Of a DNA stretch of 64,000 bases, positions 44,201 to 56,407 are shown piece by piece. The stretch is from positions 25,278 to 89,277 of the forward strand of contig NZ_JAQPPK010000022.1 in NCBI RefSeq assembly GCF_029952445.1, given 5' to 3'. The position numbers and the translations under genes are program-made. The DNA is from Paenarthrobacter nitroguajacolicus. GTDB lineage: Bacteria > Actinomycetota > Actinomycetes > Actinomycetales > Micrococcaceae. Every line of letters starts with the position of its first letter. The first letter of the stretch is position 1. The notes beneath the pieces are model-generated. The model was not told the origin of the DNA, searched no databases, and saw only the letters and a list, made by a program, of their open reading frames with translations.

Positions 44201-45236
44201 GAACCCCGGCGGAATCGACGACGGCGAGGTCCCAGCCGTCCAGCGGCAGGCCGATCCGGACCGGACCCGGTCCTCCCAGGGGAGCGGCGCAGGCAACCAC
44301 TGTGGCTTCCGTGGGCCCGTACGTGTTCCACACTTCGCGGCCGTCTACGGCCAGCCGTTCGGCCAGTTCCGGTGGGCAGGCTTCGCCACCGAAGATGAGG
44401 AGGCGGACGTTTTCCAGCGCCTCAGCGGGCCACAATGCCGCAAGCGTGGGCACAGTGGACACTACGGTAATGCCGTGATTGATGAGCCAAGGGCCGAGGT
44501 CCATGCCGGTTCGGACCAAGGCGCGCGGGGCGGGAACCAGGCATGCACCGTGGCGCCAGGCCAGCCACATTTCCTCGCAGGAGGCATCAAAGGCCACTGA
44601 GAGTCCGGCCAACACCCGGTCTTGGGGTCCAATGGGTTCGGACTGGAGGAAGATCCTGGCTTCAGCATCAACAAAGGCAGCGGAGGATCGGTGCTTGACG
44701 GCCACACCCTTCGGCGTACCGGTGGAACCGGAGGTGAAGATGATCCACGAATCGTCATCCAGCTCCGGCTTGCCCTGGCCGGCGAGAGCTCCCGGCAAAT
44801 CGTCGGACAGCCGGACATCCAGTCCTGCACCGATAACTGCGGCCACCTTCGCCTCGCCGAACACGAGGCGGGCCCGCTCATCGGGATCGTCGGCGTCCAC
44901 CGGAACGTAGGCAGCGCCGGCCATCAGGATGCCGAGGATGGCGATGTACAGCTCGTTGGTTCCGGACGGGATCCGGACGCCGATCTTCGCGCCACGGCCC
45001 AAACCGTGGGCGTTCAGGATCTGCGCAAACGACCTCGCCGAGGCGAGCAATTCGGTGTAGCTAAGGGACTTGTGTCCGTCGTCCAGGGCTGAGGACTCCG
45101 GGAAGGCTGCTGCGGTAGCCTCCAGGATGTCCACAAGCGTTCGTTCGGCGGGTGCTGCGGTGCCGCCCGGCAGCTGGGGGCGGTAAGTGGTCAGGGCAGG
45201 CGTCTGCCCGGCCCCCACGGCATGTTCTGTGCTCAC
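41280..45236 (-). CDS. Pls/PosA-type non-ribosomal peptide synthetase
   Basis: A 1318-residue membrane synthetase. Order: adenylation domain (about 30-510; FTSGSTGTPKGVAVKH near 166, NTYGPTEAT, YRSGDLVR), a carrier domain with the pantetheine serine in YGGGSLAAAQ (about 549), then membrane helices alternating with three left-handed beta-helix, acyltransferase-like domains (about 735-840, 965-1050, 1205-1310). This is the layout of epsilon-poly-L-lysine synthetase (Pls, about 1319 residues) and relatives, which polymerise one basic amino acid. The A4 motif reads FDASCEEMW; the substrate is not assigned. GTG 45236 is preferred; no strong ribosome site is seen. Confidence 0.88.
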   Translation of the reverse strand: MSTEHAVGAGQTPALTTYRPQLPGGTAAPAERTLVDILEATAAAFPESSALDDGHKSLSYTELLASARSFAQILNAHGLGRGAKIGVRIPSGTNELYIAILGILMAGAAYVPVDADDPDERARLVFGEAKVAAVIGAGLDVRLSDDLPGALAGQGKPELDDDSWIIFTSGSTGTPKGVAVKHRSSAAFVDAEARIFLQSEPIGPQDRVLAGLSVAFDASCEEMWLAWRHGACLVPAPRALVRTGMDLGPWLINHGITVVSTVPTLAALWPAEALENVRLLIFGGEACPPELAERLAVDGREVWNTYGPTEATVVACAAPLGGPGPVRIGLPLDGWDLAVVDSAGVPVTEGGIGELIIGGVGLARYLDPAKDAEKYAPMPTLAWDRAYRSGDLVRFEAEGLIFMGRADEQVKLGGRRIELGEVDAALQSLPGVAGAAAAVQTTAAGNQILVGYLAPAEGFELDMNEARALLAESLPAALIPLLTVVDSLPTKTSGKVDRHALPWPLAGAGATEAGNAPLNLPDDARWVVEQWESVLGSPVSSLDADFFAYGGGSLAAAQLVSALRVRYPTITVADIYATPRIGALIDAARQSLPDGGVPGPAAERTVRPTALKSQIFQVLMGVPLHILVGMRWLTYLMAANKLLADFAGFTAAPTVSWWWIGLSWLIFVSPLGRMAVSVLAARLLLGRIRPGTYPRSGKTHLRLWLAEQIQDLSGAIGLASAPFVPYYARALGAKIGRDVHLHSLPPVTGLLSLGSGANIEPEVDLSGWWVDGDSVHIGQIHVGAGAVVGSRSTLMPGATIGAGAHVEPGSAVFGKVKAGHLVAGSPAERRGKAKQDWPEAVTRRTAVDRLWLFAFAGASALLSLIPYVSAFAGALMVLAFIRGHDSLETAIPRIALAVPLAALVWFFGNLVLILIVARLLGLGLTAGHHRVRSRVGWQVWATERLLDMARDLLFPIYASLFTPIWLRLLGAKVGKNVEASTVLLVPKMTTIGDGAFLADDTMVASYELGGGWMKIAPAKIGKRSFLGNSGMTAAGRNVPKNSLVAVLSATPAKAKSGTSWLGSPPVRLRRTAVDADQTRTFQPPFKLKLARALWELCRLVPVVLTVAIAVAVMVVLDWIARGWGYWIAALLGGLVMLAAGGVAALSSVAAKWVLVGTIRSGEHPLWSSFIWRNEVVDTFIEMVSAPWFARSAAGTPALVWWLRGLGAKIGRGTWCESYWLPEADLVTLGENSTVNRGCVVQTHLFHDRVMSLDTVTLGNGATMGPHGVILPAASIGDGGTVGPASLVMRGETVPAGTYWMGNPVSPWVGPSAQAPRLK

Positions 45237-45366
45237 GGGGTCAGCTTGGCGCAGAAAGGTGAACAAAAGGTGTCTGACGTTTCCTGCCCATCACACTTTG
45301 TTGCACGGTTGTTCTCCTGAAGTGCACCTTTTGTTGGTTCGCCATCTCGCTGATGTCCGCAGCGGA
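45237..45366 (-). promoter_or_regulatory. 130-bp promoter gap of the Pls-like operon
   Basis: The space between the quinone oxidoreductase end and the Pls-like gene must hold the operon promoter. On the minus strand it contains two copies of a CACCTTTTGTT-like motif... on the plus strand these read GAACAAAAGGTG (45260-45271) and, inverted, GCACCTTTTGTTGG (45323-45336), an inverted pair that may be an operator. No clear -10 is visible. Confidence 0.4.
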
Positions 45367-46332
45367 TCAGGGAACCAAAAGGACCTTGCCCGTGGTCTTT
45401 CGTCCTTCCAGGTCCCGATGGGCCTGGGCTGCTTCGGCCAGGGGGTACGTAGCGCCAACCCTGACAGCAAGCGTGCCGTTGGCGGCGGCGTCGAAAATTT
45501 CTGCTGAGCGCCACCGGCGTTCCTGGGCGTTCTGCACGAAGTGCCCCATGGTGGGCCTCGTCAGGGTCAGGGAGCCGGCCGCGTTCAGCCGTTGCGGATC
45601 AAACGGGGGAACCGGCCCCGAGGCCGCGCCGAAAAGCACCATGGCTCCCCGGATGCGCAGGCTCCTAAGGGAGTCATCGAAGGTGTCTTTGCCAACGCCG
45701 TCGTAGACCACGTTGACGCCTTCGCCGTCGGTGAGTTCGCGGACTTTGTCGGCGAAGCCTTCGTAACGGAGGACCTCATCCGCGCCGGCCAGGGTGGACA
45801 GATCGGCCTTCTCATCGGAGGACACGGTGGTGATGACCCGCGCTCCCCGGGCCTTCAACAGCTGGGTCAGAAGCAGGCCAACCCCACCCGCCCCGGCGTG
45901 CAGGAGGACTGTGTGGCCGGGCTCAACGCGGAAGGACGAGTTCATCAGGTAGTGCGCCGTGATTCCCTGCAGCGGCAGGGCCGCGGCGGTGTGATCATCG
46001 ACGCCGGCAGGAACCGGAAGCGCTTTGGCCGCCTCTACCAGGGCGTACTCCGCGTAAGTCCTGGTTCCTTCGGCCGTGGCGATGCGGTCGCCTACGGAAA
46101 ATTCTTCAACGCCATCGCCCACCGCCTCGACTACTCCCGCGGCCTCCGCGCCGGGAGTAAACGGGTAGTCCACCTTGTAGGTGCCGTTGCGCTGGTAAGT
46201 CTCAATGAAGTTGACCCCGGCAGCTGCGACTTTGATCAGCAGCTGCCCGGGGCCAGGCGCCGGTACTTCGACGGAAGCGTACTCAAGGACCTCGGGTCCT
46301 CCGGGTTGCTGGGCAACGATTGCGTGCGTCAT
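45367..46332 (-). CDS. NADPH:quinone oxidoreductase-like MDR protein
   Basis: A 321-residue zinc-free medium-chain dehydrogenase/reductase of the quinone oxidoreductase (QOR) group. The N-terminal GroES-like domain has PGPGQLLIKVAAAGVNFIET and TPGAEAAGVVEAVG; the Rossmann domain has HAGAGGVGLLLTQLLKARGA (NADPH loop) and VNVVYDGVGKDTF. It probably reduces quinones to lower oxidative stress. ATG 46332 with AAGGAG five bases upstream. It precedes the Pls-like gene on the same strand. Confidence 0.9.
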   Translation of the reverse strand: MTHAIVAQQPGGPEVLEYASVEVPAPGPGQLLIKVAAAGVNFIETYQRNGTYKVDYPFTPGAEAAGVVEAVGDGVEEFSVGDRIATAEGTRTYAEYALVEAAKALPVPAGVDDHTAAALPLQGITAHYLMNSSFRVEPGHTVLLHAGAGGVGLLLTQLLKARGARVITTVSSDEKADLSTLAGADEVLRYEGFADKVRELTDGEGVNVVYDGVGKDTFDDSLRSLRIRGAMVLFGAASGPVPPFDPQRLNAAGSLTLTRPTMGHFVQNAQERRWRSAEIFDAAANGTLAVRVGATYPLAEAAQAHRDLEGRKTTGKVLLVP

Positions 46333-46417
46333 GGTGGCTCCTTACTCCGGGGCGGTCCTTCCGGTGCCCGGTTCCAGGATCCATCCTAGGGAGGTTGGGG
46401 CCTCCCGTGTCGAACGC

Positions 46418-47506
46418 CTAGAAGCGTCCGTGCGTCGACGCCACGGGGCAATCGAAGCCGCGGCCCGCTGCGAGGCCTACGTCGTTGAGGTAACGGACAA
46501 CGATCCCGTAGGACTGCACCAAGGTTGTCTCGGTGTAGGGAATGGAGTGCTTGGCGCAGAATTCACGCACGATAGCAGCGGCCTTGTGAAGCTGGGGCCG
46601 GGCCATGTCCGGGAAGAGGTGGTGCTCCACCTGACGGTTCAATCCGCCCAGGAGGAAGTCCATGAAACGACCACCGGAAATGTTGCGTGAAGTCAGGATC
46701 TGGCGGTTGAGGAAATCCACCCGGCTGTCCTTGGGCAGGACAGGCATGCCCTTGTGGTTCGGTGCGAAGGAAGCGCCCATGTAGAAGCCGTAGACCATAA
46801 TCTGGACCCCGAGGAAGGCGAAGGCCATTCCAATAGGCAGGAAGGTGAACGCCAGTACGGGAAGGGCAGTGAGCCGTGCCACCAGGATGGGCGTCTCTAC
46901 CCAGCGGTGGCGGACCTTTTCCTTGCCGAAGACAAACCGGAGCGAATCGAATTGGAGGCTAAGGCCAAGCAGCGTCAGGAGCGGGAAGAAGAACCAGCCC
47001 TGCTTCTTGGTCAGGAATGCCAAGCGGCCTTTGCGCTCTGCCGCCGCGTCTTCGTGGAAGACCAGGGCGTTGTTCCGGATGTCAGGATCCTTGGAAATGA
47101 CGTTCGGGTGGTTGTGGTGCGCTCCGTGCTTCTGTTCCCACCAGGAGTAGCTGATGCCGGCAACTCCCGTGGCTAGGAGGCGGGCAGACCAATCGTTGGC
47201 GCGGCGGGAAGCAAAGATTTGCTTGTGTCCGGCCTCGTGGGCCAGGAAGCTCAGCTGCGTGCACAGAATGCCGACAGCTGCGGCGATCAGGAGTTGGTAC
47301 CAGGATTCGCCAATCAAGGCGAAGCCGAGCCACGTGCCGGCCATGAGGAGTACCAAGGCTATGAAAACCCAGATGTAGAAGCCGCTGCGGCGCTCGAGAA
47401 GGCCTGCCGATTTGACGCTCTTCAGTAGCTCTGAGTAGCTCTGAACGACGGGGTTTGGCTGAATTGCGCGTGCTTTGGGGCGCTCAGCGGTGGACGTGGG
47501 TGCCAT
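46418..47506 (-). CDS. Membrane fatty acid desaturase (acyl-CoA desaturase type)
   Basis: A 362-residue di-iron membrane desaturase. The three histidine boxes are HEAGH (about 95), HGAHHNHPN (about 131) and QVEHHLFP (about 300). Hydrophobic helices lie at about 46-88 and 210-245. Relatives such as mycobacterial DesA3 insert a double bond into stearoyl-CoA using NADPH and an oxidoreductase. ATG 47506; a longer frame of 22 residues upstream looks unlike the family. The gene runs away from argC, with which it shares a 168-bp gap. Confidence 0.9.
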   Translation of the reverse strand: MAPTSTAERPKARAIQPNPVVQSYSELLKSVKSAGLLERRSGFYIWVFIALVLLMAGTWLGFALIGESWYQLLIAAAVGILCTQLSFLAHEAGHKQIFASRRANDWSARLLATGVAGISYSWWEQKHGAHHNHPNVISKDPDIRNNALVFHEDAAAERKGRLAFLTKKQGWFFFPLLTLLGLSLQFDSLRFVFGKEKVRHRWVETPILVARLTALPVLAFTFLPIGMAFAFLGVQIMVYGFYMGASFAPNHKGMPVLPKDSRVDFLNRQILTSRNISGGRFMDFLLGGLNRQVEHHLFPDMARPQLHKAAAIVREFCAKHSIPYTETTLVQSYGIVVRYLNDVGLAAGRGFDCPVASTHGRF

Positions 47507-47625
47507 GAATGTGCCCCGTATCGCTAACGGGCAACGCTGCAGCCGACGTTCGGACTGCACGGTCTGGATCACCCTCCACTAAGCATACGCGCGATGTCCT
47601 AACAAATGTGACAGCTCACATTGAG

Positions 47626-47668
47626 CATGCATAAATATCGGACAGCATGAATATTCTTGCTGTATAGT
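47626..47668 (+). promoter_or_regulatory. Tandem ARG boxes and -10 of the arginine operon
   Basis: Two AT-rich ARG-box-like sites, CATGCATAAATATCG (47626-47640) and CATGAATATTCTTG (47646-47659), are centred about 20 bp apart, the helical spacing used by ArgR hexamers. TATAGT (47663-47668) is the -10 and ends 6 nt before ATG 47675. ArgR bound here would cover the promoter. The interval GGAGGT also reads as a ribosome site. Confidence 0.75.
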
Positions 47669-47674
47669 GGAGGT

Positions 47675-48706
47675 ATGACTATTTCTGTTGCCGTCTCCGG
47701 TGCCAGTGGCTACGCCGGTGGAGAAGTGTTGCGCCTGCTCGCGAACCACCCGAACGTCACCATCGGTGCGATCACTGCGCACAGCAACGCCGGTTCCAGA
47801 CTAGGGGAGTTGCAGCCACATCTCCATGGTTTGGCCAGCAGGATCCTTGAGGACACGACGGTGGAAAACCTCGCAGGCCACGATGTGGTGTTCCTGGCCC
47901 TCCCGCACGGTACCTCGGCTGAAATTGCTGCCCAGTTGCCCGAAGGCACAGTGGTTATCGACGCCGGCGCGGACCACCGCTTGCAGGACGCCTCAGCCTG
48001 GGAGAAGTTCTATGGCTCCGAGCACGCGGGCACCTGGCCATACGGCCTGCCGGAGCTGCCCGGCCAGCGCGAAGCACTCAAGGGCGCCACCCGGATCGCC
48101 GTACCCGGCTGCTACCCGACGTCGGCCCTGCTGGCTTTGACGCCCGGGTTCGCCAACAATCTGCTCCTGACGGACGACGTCGTCATTGTTTCTGCCTCCG
48201 GCACCTCGGGTGCCGGCAAAGCAGCCAAGGTCAACCTGATCGGGTCCGAGGTCATGGGGTCCATGAGCCCTTACGGCGTGGGTGGCGGTCATCGCCACAC
48301 GCCGGAGATCGAACAGGGACTGTCCAACGCGGCGGGCGAGCCCGTGACTGTGTCCTTCACTCCCACGTTGGCCCCCATGAGCCGCGGAATCCTCACCACT
48401 GCCACTGCCAAAGTTGGGCACGGCGTGACCGAAGCCGAACTCCGCCAGGCGTGGGCGGATGCTTACGACGACGAACCGTTCGTGCACCTGCTGCCCGAAG
48501 GCCAGTGGCCGACCACCAAGTCGGTGCAGGGGTCCAACCACGCCGTCATGCAGCTGGCGTTCGACCAGCACACCGGCCGCGTGATTGTCACGTGCGCCAT
48601 CGACAACCTCACCAAGGGGACCGCCGGCGGAGCCGTGCAGTCCATGAATATTGCCCTCGGCCTGGATGAAACAGCCGGCCTGAACCTGCAGGGAGTTGCA
48701 CCGTGA
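47675..48706 (+). CDS. argC: N-acetyl-gamma-glutamyl-phosphate reductase
   Basis: A 343-residue NADPH-dependent reductase, third step of arginine synthesis. [19 protein letters not shown] is the nucleotide-binding start, the catalytic cysteine is in [14 protein letters not shown], and [14 protein letters not shown] and SAVQGSNHA-like sequence (here [11 protein letters not shown]) close the active site. ATG 47675 directly follows TATAGTGGAGGT, so transcript and translation starts almost coincide. First gene of argCJBDFRGH; the stop overlaps argJ (GTGA). Confidence 0.96.
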   Translation: MTISVAVSGASGYAGGEVLRLLANHPNVTIGAITAHSNAGSRLGELQPHLHGLASRILEDTTVENLAGHDVVFLALPHGTSAEIAAQLPEGTVVIDAGADHRLQDASAWEKFYGSEHAGTWPYGLPELPGQREALKGATRIAVPGCYPTSALLALTPGFANNLLLTDDVVIVSASGTSGAGKAAKVNLIGSEVMGSMSPYGVGGGHRHTPEIEQGLSNAAGEPVTVSFTPTLAPMSRGILTTATAKVGHGVTEAELRQAWADAYDDEPFVHLLPEGQWPTTKSVQGSNHAVMQLAFDQHTGRVIVTCAIDNLTKGTAGGAVQSMNIALGLDETAGLNLQGVAP

Positions 48707-49869
48707 CCATTACCGCCCCCAAGGGATTCCGCGCCGCTGGCATCAAAGCCGGCATCAAGGCCTCCGGCAACCCGGACCTGGCACTCGTCGTCAACGATGG
48801 CCCGTCCAAGGCAGCCGCTGCGGTTTTCACCTCCAACCGCGTCGCTGCGGCCCCTGTGCACTGGTCCCGCCAAGTGGTCAGCGACGGCCGGGTGGACGCC
48901 GTGGTCCTGAACTCCGGCGGCGCAAACGCCTGCACAGGCCCGCAGGGGTTCCAGAACACCCACGCAACCGCCGAGAAAGTGGCCGAAGTACTGGGAGTCT
49001 CAGCTGCCGACGTCGTGGTGTGCTCCACCGGGCTGATCGGTGAGCAGCTGCCCATGGACAAGATCCTGCCGGGCGTCGAAGCTGCCTTCAAGGAGCTGTC
49101 CGAGGACGGCGGTACTGCCGCGGCAACAGCCATCATGACCACCGACAGCGTCTCCAAGGAGGCTGTCTTCTCCGGCAAGGACGCTGAAGGCAAGCCGTTT
49201 ACCGTTGGCGGTATTGCCAAGGGTGCGGGCATGCTGGCTCCTGGACTGGCCACCATGCTCGTGGTGCTGACCACCGATGCCGAGGTACCTGCGAACGAGC
49301 TCGATGTGGTGCTGCGGGACGCCACCCGTGTCACCTTTGACCGCGCCGACTCCGACGGTTGCATGTCCACGAACGACACCGTGGTCCTGCTGGCTTCCGG
49401 TGCCTCCGAGGCCCTGCCGTCGGCAGAGCAGCTCAGCGAAGCCGTGACCGCTGTGTGCGCCGAGCTGGCCCGCAAGCTGATCGGTGACGCCGAAGGTGCC
49501 AGCCATGACATCGCCATCCGGACCTTCAACGCCGCCAGTGAACGTGACGCGGAAATCGTCAGCCGCTCGGTAGCCCGCTCCAACCTCTTCAAGGCAGCCA
49601 TCTTCGGCAAGGATCCCAACTGGGGTCGCGTCCTTTCCGCCGTAGGCACTACGGACGCCGTCTTCGAAGCAGACCAGCTTAACGTCGCCATGAACGGTGT
49701 CCAGATCTGCCGGAACGGTGCGATCGGCGATGACCGCAACCTGGTGGACCTGGAACCCCGCGAAGTGCTTGTGGAAATTGATCTTCAGGCCGGCGACGCC
49801 GAGGCAACCATCTGGACCAACGACCTCACGCACGACTACGTGCATGAGAACAGCGCCTACTCGAGCTGA
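48703..49869 (+). CDS. argJ: Glutamate N-acetyltransferase/N-acetylglutamate synthase
   Basis: A 388-residue ornithine acetyltransferase that recycles acetyl groups from N-acetylornithine to glutamate, and in bifunctional forms also uses acetyl-CoA. Self-cleavage should occur before the threonine in [27 protein letters not shown] at the start and [10 protein letters not shown] are typical. The cluster has no argA, consistent with ArgJ running the acetyl cycle. GTG 48703 overlaps argC by 4 bases. Confidence 0.95.
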   Translation: MTITAPKGFRAAGIKAGIKASGNPDLALVVNDGPSKAAAAVFTSNRVAAAPVHWSRQVVSDGRVDAVVLNSGGANACTGPQGFQNTHATAEKVAEVLGVSAADVVVCSTGLIGEQLPMDKILPGVEAAFKELSEDGGTAAATAIMTTDSVSKEAVFSGKDAEGKPFTVGGIAKGAGMLAPGLATMLVVLTTDAEVPANELDVVLRDATRVTFDRADSDGCMSTNDTVVLLASGASEALPSAEQLSEAVTAVCAELARKLIGDAEGASHDIAIRTFNAASERDAEIVSRSVARSNLFKAAIFGKDPNWGRVLSAVGTTDAVFEADQLNVAMNGVQICRNGAIGDDRNLVDLEPREVLVEIDLQAGDAEATIWTNDLTHDYVHENSAYSS

Positions 49870-49880
49870 GCGGATTGACG

Positions 49881-50837
49881 ATGACTGCGCATACCCGTGA
49901 GGCGGCGTCCATGAGTGACGTCTCGGCCGAAACAGCCCAGGACAAAGCCGGAACCCTGATCGAGGCGCTGCCCTGGATCCAGCGTTTCGCCGGCACCACC
50001 ATGGTGATCAAGTACGGCGGCAACGCCATGGTCAACGATGACCTTCGGCGCGCGTTTGCCGAGGACATCGTCTTCCTCCACCACGTGGGCATCCACCCAG
50101 TGGTGGTCCATGGCGGCGGTCCCCAGATCAACTCCATGCTTGGCCGGCTCGGCATCGAATCCGAGTTCAAGGGTGGCCTGCGGGTCACAACGCCCGAAGC
50201 AATGGACGTTGTCCGCATGGTGCTTACCGGCCAGGTGGGCCGTGAACTGGTGGGCCTGATCAACTCCCACGGACCGTACGCCGTTGGCATGTCCGGTGAA
50301 GACGGCGGGCTGTTGCGGGCTGTTCGCACCGGCACCGTAGTGGATGGCGAGGAAGTCGACCTGGGCCTGGTAGGCGAGGTTGTCGGCGTCGATCCCGCCG
50401 GGATCAAGGACATTCTCGACGCCGGCCGCATCCCCGTGATCTCCACCGTCGCCCCTGAGATCACTGAAGACGGCAACGGTTTCCAGACCACCGGGCAGGT
50501 CCTGAACGTTAACGCGGACACGGCCGCCGCCGCCGTCGCGTCCGCCTTGGGCGCCACAAAGCTGGTGATCCTCACCGACGTCGAAGGTCTCTACGCCAAA
50601 TGGCCGGACAAGACCTCACTCATCTCCACGCTGACTGCCTCGGAGCTCCGGGCCATGTTGCCCAGGCTGGAATCCGGCATGATCCCCAAGATGGCCGCCT
50701 GCCTCAAAGCCATCGATGAAGGAGTGGGGCAGGCGCACATCGTGGACGGCCGCCTGGCGCACTCGATGCTCCTTGAAACCTTTACGACGGCGGGCATCGG
50801 CACGCAGGTCGTCCCTGACGAGGAAGTGAACGCATGA
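49881..50837 (+). CDS. argB: Acetylglutamate kinase
   Basis: A 318-residue kinase of the second arginine step, normally feedback-inhibited by arginine in organisms with the acetyl cycle. [15 protein letters not shown] and [14 protein letters not shown] are the ATP and substrate loops; [20 protein letters not shown] closes the site. The N-terminal helix LPWIQRFAG is of the arginine-sensitive type. ATG 49881 or, with better GAGGCGG ribosome site, ATG 49911. The stop overlaps argD (ATGA). Confidence 0.95.
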   Translation: MTAHTREAASMSDVSAETAQDKAGTLIEALPWIQRFAGTTMVIKYGGNAMVNDDLRRAFAEDIVFLHHVGIHPVVVHGGGPQINSMLGRLGIESEFKGGLRVTTPEAMDVVRMVLTGQVGRELVGLINSHGPYAVGMSGEDGGLLRAVRTGTVVDGEEVDLGLVGEVVGVDPAGIKDILDAGRIPVISTVAPEITEDGNGFQTTGQVLNVNADTAAAAVASALGATKLVILTDVEGLYAKWPDKTSLISTLTASELRAMLPRLESGMIPKMAACLKAIDEGVGQAHIVDGRLAHSMLLETFTTAGIGTQVVPDEEVNA

Positions 50838-52174
50838 GCACCGAACTGAGCCATACCGCCGAAAGCCGCAGCAGCGATGGGGGGCCGGGTGTGGTCGGGC
50901 ACCGCGAAGCGGGCGGGGCCCCCATCGCTGCGGAGGCTGCCGCAACCACGCTCGTTTCACAGAGCTCGGGCGCGGACTGGCTTGCCCGGTACTCGTCTTC
51001 GCTCATGGGCGTCTTCGGTACTCCTCAGCGTGTGCTCGTCCGTGGTGCCGGATGCCTCGTGTGGGATGCCGACGGCAAGGAATATCTGGACCTCCTGGGC
51101 GGCATCGCCGTGAACGCGCTGGGCCACGCCCACCCGTTCGTCACGTCGGTCATTTCCAGCCAGCTGGCAACGCTCGGCCATGTGTCCAATTTCTTTACGA
51201 GTCCTACACAGATCGCGCTGGCCGAGAAGCTGCTGACCATCAGCAAGGCTCCTGCCGGTTCCAAGGTCTTCTTCGCGAATTCAGGCACCGAAGCCAACGA
51301 GGCCGCTTTCAAGCTCGCCCGGCGGAACAACGGGGACGGCAAGCGCACCAAGATCATCGCCCTTGAAGGCGCGTTCCACGGACGGACCATGGGTGCCCTG
51401 GCGCTCACCGCGAAGGAAGCCTACCGTGCGCCCTTCGAGCCACTGCCCGGTGGCGTGGTCCACATCCCGTTCGGTGATATCGAAGCGCTGCGTGCCGCCG
51501 TCGACGATTCCACTGCGGCTCTCTTCCTCGAACCGATCCAGGGCGAAGCCGGTGTCCGGCCCCTCAGCGCCGAATACCTGCAGGCAGCACGAGAGGTAAC
51601 CACGGCTGCTGGCGCCCTCCTGATCCTTGACGAGGTCCAGACCGGCATCGGCCGCACCGGTAAGTGGCTCGCCAGCCAGGACGCGGGCATCGTGCCCGAC
51701 GCCATTACGCTCGCCAAGGGCCTTGGCGGCGGCTTCCCCGTGGGTGCTTTGCTCACGTTCGGAAGCACGACGTCGGCCCTGCTCACCGCCGGGCAGCACG
51801 GCACCACTTTCGGTGGGAACCCGGTGGCGACGGCCGCTGCGTTGGCCACGCTGCACGCGATCGACAGCCAAGGCGTGCTGCAGAACGTTCAGGCAGTGGG
51901 GCAGCACCTGCGCGACGGGATCGCCAGTGTCGAAGGCGTGACCGAGGTCCGGGGAGAAGGTTTGCTGATCGGCTTCGACGTCAACGCCGAAATCGCCCCT
52001 GCCATGGTGACCTCCGCCCTGGATGCAGGCTTCATCATCAACAGCCCTGGCCCGCGGACCATCCGTTTGGCGCCTCCGTTGATCCTCACCATCGAGCAGG
52101 CCGACCGTTTCCTGGCGGCACTGCCATCCTTGATCGCCACAGCCACAGCCCAGACCGCTAAGGACGCCAAGTGA
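50834..52174 (+). CDS. argD: Acetylornithine aminotransferase
   Basis: A 446-residue class III PLP aminotransferase. [13 protein letters not shown], the [14 protein letters not shown] aspartate region and the Schiff-base lysine in [16 protein letters not shown] are canonical. The core starts near residue 42 ([18 protein letters not shown]). Before it is an unusual extension whose codons 13-33 are formed by an inverted repeat (50871-50931), as if a palindromic element had been inserted in frame. ATG 50834 overlaps the argB stop; the stop overlaps argF. Confidence 0.94.
   Translation: MSTELSHTAESRSSDGGPGVVGHREAGGAPIAAEAAATTLVSQSSGADWLARYSSSLMGVFGTPQRVLVRGAGCLVWDADGKEYLDLLGGIAVNALGHAHPFVTSVISSQLATLGHVSNFFTSPTQIALAEKLLTISKAPAGSKVFFANSGTEANEAAFKLARRNNGDGKRTKIIALEGAFHGRTMGALALTAKEAYRAPFEPLPGGVVHIPFGDIEALRAAVDDSTAALFLEPIQGEAGVRPLSAEYLQAAREVTTAAGALLILDEVQTGIGRTGKWLASQDAGIVPDAITLAKGLGGGFPVGALLTFGSTTSALLTAGQHGTTFGGNPVATAAALATLHAIDSQGVLQNVQAVGQHLRDGIASVEGVTEVRGEGLLIGFDVNAEIAPAMVTSALDAGFIINSPGPRTIRLAPPLILTIEQADRFLAALPSLIATATAQTAKDAK
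50871..50931. repeat. Inverted repeat inside the N-terminal codons of argD
   Basis: GCAGCGATGGGGG (50871-50883) is the exact reverse complement of CCCCCATCGCTGC (50919-50931); the 35-bp loop starts and ends with further G/C complementarity. It encodes residues about 13-33 of ArgD, outside the conserved core. Confidence 0.85.
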
Positions 52175-53172
52175 GCACTACCACCCGTCACTTCCTCAAA
52201 GACACCGACCTGAGCCCGGCCGAGCAGGCCGAAGTCCTTAAACTTGCCGCCCGGATGAAGGCGGCGCCTTACAGCGTCCAGCCGTTCGCAGCGGAGGGCA
52301 ACGGCCGCAAGACCGTAGCAGTGATCTTTGACAAGACCTCCACCCGGACGCGCGTCTCCTTCGCCACCGGCATCGCCGACATGGGTGGCAACGCCCTCAT
52401 CATCAACCCCGGTGAAGCCCAGATCGGCCACAAGGAATCCGTGGAAGACACCGCGAAGGTCCTCGAACGCATGGTCTCCACCATCGTGTGGCGGACAGGC
52501 GCGCATGCCGGCCTGGTGGCCATGGCGGAGAACTCCAAGGTCCCCGTCATCAACGCTTTGTGCGATGACTACCACCCGTGCCAGCTCCTCGCCGACCTCC
52601 TGGCAGTCAAGGAGCACAAGGGTGAACTCGCCGGACTGAGCATGGCCTATCTGGGCGACGCCGCGAACAACATGGCGAACTCCTACCTTCTTGCCGGCGT
52701 TACGGCGGGCATGCACGTGCGCATCTCCGGGCCCGAAGGCTACTTGCCCGCTGCAGAAATCGTGGCTGCCGCTCAAGAGCGCGCCGCTGCGACGGGCGGT
52801 TCCGTGCTGATTACCAGCGACGCCGCGGAAGCCCTCAAGGGCGCCGATGTGGTGGCCACGGACACGTGGGTTTCCATGGGCCAGGAAGCGGAGAAGGAAG
52901 CCCGGATGGAGCTTTTCCGCGACTACTCCGTGGACGAGGCGGCCATGAAGCAGGCGGCGCCGGACGCCGTCGTGCTTCACTGCCTCCCGGCGTACCGCGG
53001 CTACGAAATTTCGGCAGGCGTCATCGACGGCCCGCAGTCGATCGTGTGGGACGAGGCAGAAAACCGCCTCCACGCCCAGAAGGCACTCATGGCGTGGCTC
53101 ATGCACCGTTCCGGGCTCGCCTTCGTGGACGGTCTGGCGCCCGTCGAGGGCACCGGGGAGAGCTCGTTCTAG
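52171..53172 (+). CDS. argF: Ornithine carbamoyltransferase
   Basis: A 333-residue transferase making citrulline from ornithine and carbamoyl phosphate. The carbamoyl-phosphate motif is [15 protein letters not shown] is in [13 protein letters not shown], and the ornithine loop HCLPAYRG is near the C-terminus. GTG 52171 overlaps argD by 4 bases; the stop overlaps the argR GTG by one base. Cytoplasmic trimer by family. Confidence 0.96.
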   Translation: MSTTTRHFLKDTDLSPAEQAEVLKLAARMKAAPYSVQPFAAEGNGRKTVAVIFDKTSTRTRVSFATGIADMGGNALIINPGEAQIGHKESVEDTAKVLERMVSTIVWRTGAHAGLVAMAENSKVPVINALCDDYHPCQLLADLLAVKEHKGELAGLSMAYLGDAANNMANSYLLAGVTAGMHVRISGPEGYLPAAEIVAAAQERAAATGGSVLITSDAAEALKGADVVATDTWVSMGQEAEKEARMELFRDYSVDEAAMKQAAPDAVVLHCLPAYRGYEISAGVIDGPQSIVWDEAENRLHAQKALMAWLMHRSGLAFVDGLAPVEGTGESSF

Positions 53173-53708
53173 TGTCCACCACTCCGTCCGTGCCGGGTGC
53201 CAGCCCGGCCACCAAGACTGCCCGCCAGGCCCGCATCACAGCGATCCTGACTGGTGAGTCCGTGCGTTCCCAGGCAGAGCTTGCAGCCCTGCTGGCGGAC
53301 GACGGCGTCCAGGTCACCCAAGCAACCCTGTCCCGCGACCTCGTGGAACTGGGGGCGGTGCGGGTTCGCGGCAAGGATGGAGCATTGGTCTACGCCGTGC
53401 CGGGGGAGGGCGGGGACCGGAACGCCAAGAGCGGCGTCACCCAGGAAATTCTCGACGCGCGGCTGACCCGGCTTTGCGGCGAACTCCTGGTAACGGCCGA
53501 GGCCTCGGGGAACATCGCGGTGCTGCGCACCCCGCCGGGAGCAGCCAACTTCCTGGCACTTGCCATCGACCACTCCGTGATGCCCTCGGTATTGGGTACG
53601 ATCGCAGGCGACGACACTGTGATGTTGGTGTCCAGGGACGCTGACGGAGGGGCAGAGCTTGCAGCCCGCTTCCTGCGGATGGCCGAAGAAGCCGGCCCCG
53701 GCAACTGA
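53172..53708 (+). CDS. argR: Arginine repressor ArgR
   Basis: A 178-residue ArgR. The N-terminal winged helix (about 18-85) has [21 protein letters not shown] and [22 protein letters not shown] (recognition helix with SRDL). The C-terminal oligomerisation and arginine-binding domain (about 105-178) has [14 protein letters not shown] and [19 protein letters not shown], where the Asp pair binds arginine. Hexamers with arginine repress at ARG boxes such as those before argC. GTG 53172. The 63-bp gap to argG carries an AT-rich stretch around ATTCGAAT (53735-53742) that may be a weak ARG box. Confidence 0.96.
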   Translation: MSTTPSVPGASPATKTARQARITAILTGESVRSQAELAALLADDGVQVTQATLSRDLVELGAVRVRGKDGALVYAVPGEGGDRNAKSGVTQEILDARLTRLCGELLVTAEASGNIAVLRTPPGAANFLALAIDHSVMPSVLGTIAGDDTVMLVSRDADGGAELAARFLRMAEEAGPGN

Positions 53709-53771
53709 ATGCTTTACAGCTTTACACAGCAATGATTCGAATGAACCAAGCAACAACAAAGGAGCACTCTC

Positions 53772-56392
<2,621 letters not shown>

Positions 56393-56407
56393 CGTTCGTA
56401 CCAGCAG

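Noticed and set aside
53709..53735. Upstream ORF of 8 codons between argR and argG
   Set aside because: No ribosome site, no leaderless -10 at the right distance and no arginine codons to sense.
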